Source of the DNA: Egibacter rhizosphaerae
GTDB taxonomy: Bacteria > Actinomycetota > Nitriliruptoria > Euzebyales > Egibacteraceae
Length of the DNA: 64,000 nt
Assembly: GCF_004322855.1 (NCBI RefSeq)
Contig: NZ_CP036402.1
Coordinates: 2,728,001-2,792,000, forward strand
Direction of reading: 5' to 3'
Positions 61,624 through 64,000 of this stretch are shown one piece after another. Each line of letters begins with the position of its first letter. Position 1 is the first letter of the stretch. The notes beneath the pieces are model-generated. The model worked only from the letters and a program-made list of their open reading frames with translations. It did not search any database and was not told the DNA's origin. The translations under genes were made by a program, and so were the position numbers.

Positions 61624-61639
61624 ATGATATTTGATTAGA
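61624..61639 (-). promoter_or_regulatory. Catabolic-island operator motif, copy B (divergent region)
   Basis: On the minus strand this reads TCTAATCAAATATCAT, 14 of 16 positions of the consensus. It lies in the 270-base divergent gap between the second LuxR gene and the second StyA-like gene, so it could serve both. No gene is visible in that gap. Confidence 0.55.
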
Positions 61640-61835
61640 TCATCCCGGACCGTCTCCGTCAACGGCCCGTGGATGGTGACCCCCCCCGTTCGGGGGGTGT
61701 CGACGGGACCGGCGTCGCGCGGGATGTTGAGTGGCCCCGCCCCGGCGTACGTTCGCAGCGACCCGAAGCGTCGGGTCGCAACGGGCGATCGGGCCGGGCG
61801 CACCGCGGCCGGCCCCAGGGGAGGAGGGCCTCGCC

Positions 61836-63212
61836 ATGAGCGGGAACGGGCAGATCGCGGTCGTCGGCGCGGGACAAGCGGGGCTGCTGGCGGCTCACGG
61901 GCTCCTGCGCGCCGGGTACGAGGTGACGCTGTACTCGGACAAGACCCCCGAGGACTTCCTCGAACGCGCCCGCCCGACGGGCACCGCCGCCCGATTCCAC
62001 AGCGCCCTGGAGTTCGAGCGGGAGTTGGGCCTCGACCATTGGGAGAACATCGCTCCCAAGGGCGATGGGATCCACCTGCACTTCAACCCCACGCTCCGCA
62101 ACACGCTGGTCACGCTGGTCGGCCGGCTCGATCACCACTACCTCGCGATCGACCTGCGGCTGCAGAGCGCCCGATGGCTCGAGGACCTGGAGGCCCGCGG
62201 TGGCAAGGTCGAGCTCGAGACCGTCACCGTGGAGCGCCTCGACGAGCTCGCCGCCCAGTACGACCTCGTGCTGGTGGCCGCCGGCAAGGGGGAGACCCAG
62301 CGGTTGTTCCCACGGGACGAGGCGCGCAGCACCTACGCCACCCCGCAGCGCTACCTCGCGATGGTCAACGTCACGGGTCCCGCGATGGAGTTCCCGTACC
62401 TCCCGGGGCGCACGCCGGTGAAGTTCAACTTCTTCGCTCCGCACGGGGAGATGTTCTGGGTGCCGTGGCTCTCGAAGGACCTCGAGCCCTCGTGGAGCCT
62501 GGTGTTCGAGGCGAAGGAGGGCGGGCCCGTGGACCGGTTCCGCGAGGTCTCCTCGGCCGACGAGGCCCTGCGCGTGGCCCAGCAGGTGATGGCCGAGATG
62601 GCGCCGTGGGACGCCGAGTGGGTCCGCGACGCCCGCCCGTGCGACGAGAACTCGTGGCTTCGGGGCACCTTCGTCCCGGAGGTGCGCGACGTGGTGGGGA
62701 CCCTGCCCTCCGGCCGCACGGTCATGGCGGTGGGCGACACCGCGCACACCCTCGACCCGATCGGAGGGCAGGGCGCGAACAACGGGAACAAGATGGCCCG
62801 GACCGTGGTCGACGCGATCGTCGAGCGGGGCGGGGGGCCGTTCGGGTCCGACTGGATGCGGGACACCTTCGACCGGTTCTGGCAGCGGCACGGCCGGCAC
62901 ACGGAGCGGTTCAACGCGGCGCTGCTGGAGCCCCTGACCGCGGCGGGAAAGGCGGTCCTGATCGCCCAGTACGGCAGCGGGGGCTCACCCGAGGAGTGGA
63001 CGCCCCAGGACGAGGTCGCCCGCGCGTTCTGCAACAACTTCGACGACCCCGCGCGACTCACCGACGCGTTCTACGACCCCGAGCGCGCCAAGGCCGCGGT
63101 CCGGGAGGCGCACGGCTCCACGCTGTGGCCGCTGCTGCGAGGTCGGGCGGGCATCGCGCGCGGGCAGATACGCCAACGGCTCGGCCGTGAGGCGGGACAC
63201 CCCGGCACGTAG
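61836..63212 (+). CDS. Styrene/indole-monooxygenase-like FAD monooxygenase (second copy)
   Basis: The 458-residue protein shares the layout of the one at 38541: V-G-A-G-Q-A-G-L-L-A-A near residue 9, V-L-V-A-A-G-K-G-E-T near 147 and D-P-I-G-G-Q-G-A-N-N-G near 306. It has a longer C-terminal region of about 50 residues. The conserved G-Q-G-x-N-N signature near the second FAD contact marks both as StyA-type enzymes depending on an external flavin reductase. No reductase lies next to this copy, so it may share the one at 35967. The ATG follows GGGGAGGAGGGCCTCGCC. It is followed by an SDR, so the monooxygenase-SDR pairing of the first cluster is repeated in opposite order. Confidence 0.83.
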   Translation: MSGNGQIAVVGAGQAGLLAAHGLLRAGYEVTLYSDKTPEDFLERARPTGTAARFHSALEFERELGLDHWENIAPKGDGIHLHFNPTLRNTLVTLVGRLDHHYLAIDLRLQSARWLEDLEARGGKVELETVTVERLDELAAQYDLVLVAAGKGETQRLFPRDEARSTYATPQRYLAMVNVTGPAMEFPYLPGRTPVKFNFFAPHGEMFWVPWLSKDLEPSWSLVFEAKEGGPVDRFREVSSADEALRVAQQVMAEMAPWDAEWVRDARPCDENSWLRGTFVPEVRDVVGTLPSGRTVMAVGDTAHTLDPIGGQGANNGNKMARTVVDAIVERGGGPFGSDWMRDTFDRFWQRHGRHTERFNAALLEPLTAAGKAVLIAQYGSGGSPEEWTPQDEVARAFCNNFDDPARLTDAFYDPERAKAAVREAHGSTLWPLLRGRAGIARGQIRQRLGREAGHPGT

Positions 63213-63270
63213 CGGGCACCACGGCGCGGGCACCACGGCCCGCGTGTCGGCTCGGCGAACGGAGGAACGG

Positions 63271-64000
63271 ATGGGTGATCTCGACGGCAAGCGGGCGATC
63301 GTGACGGGAGGGGCCACACTGATCGGGGCCACGATCGTCGCGGCCATGGTGCGCGAGGGCGCGACGGTCGTCCTGGCCGACATCGACGAGGAGGCGGGAC
63401 GTCGGGAGGCCTCGCGCCTCGACCCCGAGCGGGTCGTGTTCCGGCACGTGGATGTGACCGCGGACGACCAGCTCGATCAGCTCGTCGACGAGACCGTCAC
63501 GCGTCTCGGTGGGATCGACGTGCTGGTGAACGGCGCCGCGACCTACCTCGACAACGCGCTCGAGACGACCCGCGAGGACTGGCTGCGCGCCCTCGACGTG
63601 AACCTCGTCTCGGGCGCACTCCTGACCGCCCGGGTGGCCCCGCACATGGCGGCCGCGGGCGGGGGCGCGGTCGTCAACCTCGCGTCGATCAGCGGGAAGC
63701 GCGCCCAGCCGCTGTTCTACGTCTACTCGGCGACGAAGGCGGCCATCCTCGGGGTGACACGCAACGAGGCGTTGAAGCTGTCCGACCGCGGCGTGCGCGT
63801 AAACTCCGTGTCGCCGGGCTGGATCTGGAGCAACCCGATCCAGGAGATGACGGGTGGCGACCGCGCCATGGCCGACGGGGTCGGCGAGCACCTCTTCCTG
63901 ACCGGCCGGATCGGTGACCCGGAGGAGGTCGCCGAGGCCGTGGTGTTCCTCGCCTCGGACCGCGCCTCGTTCATCACCGGCACGGATCTGGCGGTCGACG
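63271..64000 (+). CDS. Short-chain dehydrogenase/reductase (second copy), cut by window end
   Basis: The visible 243 residues have T-G-G-A-T-L-I-G near residue 12, A-D-I-D near 36 (NAD-type acidic residue), Ser near 140 (A-S-I-S-G-K), Y152-x3-K156 (Y-S-A-T-K) and the near-terminal F-I-T-G-T-D-L-A-V-D. The gene runs off the right edge, lacking only about 15-25 residues by family length. It is very similar in motif wording to the SDR at 37721 (for example, T-R-E-D-W-L and N-S-V-S-P-G-W occur in both). ATG follows CGGAGGAACGG. Confidence 0.9.
   Translation, partial: MGDLDGKRAIVTGGATLIGATIVAAMVREGATVVLADIDEEAGRREASRLDPERVVFRHVDVTADDQLDQLVDETVTRLGGIDVLVNGAATYLDNALETTREDWLRALDVNLVSGALLTARVAPHMAAAGGGAVVNLASISGKRAQPLFYVYSATKAAILGVTRNEALKLSDRGVRVNSVSPGWIWSNPIQEMTGGDRAMADGVGEHLFLTGRIGDPEEVAEAVVFLASDRASFITGTDLAVD

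Noticed and set aside
1-64000. tRNA, rRNA, CRISPR arrays, insertion sequences or prophage genes.
   Set aside because: No cloverleaf with a T-loop consensus, no regular short repeats with spacers, and no transposase or integrase motifs were seen by eye. A dedicated RNA scan was not possible.

Overview
The window looks like chromosomal DNA of a high-GC actinobacterium. Evidence for this is the strong G/C third-position bias, GTG/TTG starts, ATGA/GTGA stop-start overlaps, TAGCGT-like -10 elements, a full 14-subunit NADH dehydrogenase operon coupled to menaquinone rather than ubiquinone genes, and long acidic Glu/Asp/Ala linkers. A deep-branching lineage such as the Nitriliruptoria/Egibacter/Euzebya group would fit, but that is a guess. 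No rRNA, tRNA, CRISPR array or transposase was seen, and no gene-free stretch exceeds 300 bases.

The first half (1-35.7 kb) is respiratory housekeeping. It holds a cytochrome c assembly gene (ccsB), a MarR/YceI divergent pair with overlapping operators, a DUF234-type ATPase, and a membrane protein of unknown role. Menaquinone genes follow: menE (-), menA-menC-menD (+), menF (-). A MerR-like regulator comes next, then two membrane-anchored copper proteins (a two-domain multicopper oxidase with an extra cupredoxin, and a plastocyanin-like protein) flanking a flavin-nucleotide-binding protein. A degenerate amidohydrolase overlaps menG/ubiE, which appears frameshifted at its end. A geranylgeranyl-reductase-family gene precedes nuoABCDEFGHIJKLMN, which is followed directly by a polyprenyl diphosphate synthase. 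Together these build the quinone, its side chain and complex I. MenB and a thioesterase are not in the window.

The second half (35.8-64 kb, running off the right end) is a catabolic island. It encodes a flavin reductase, two styrene/indole-monooxygenase-like flavoproteins, two SDRs, two GAF-LuxR regulators, a GntR/FCD regulator and a three-subunit molybdenum hydroxylase with a CoxG-like partner. It also encodes an FMN reductase, an acyl-CoA dehydrogenase, a PYROXD2-like oxidoreductase, two luciferase-like monooxygenases, an M20 hydrolase, an FAA-type hydrolase, two M24 'creatinase-fold' proteins, two ketopantoate-reductase-like enzymes, a class V aminotransferase and a (frameshifted) NhaC-type transporter. 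Six enzyme or regulator classes occur exactly twice.

The most interesting signal is a recurring AT-rich motif, consensus about TTTGATCAAATATCAT, whose first ten bases form a palindrome. A copy lies in front of six transcription units of this island. I did not notice it in the respiratory half. This suggests one regulon for breakdown of an unidentified, probably ring-containing and possibly nitrogenous, substrate. The substrate is inference only.
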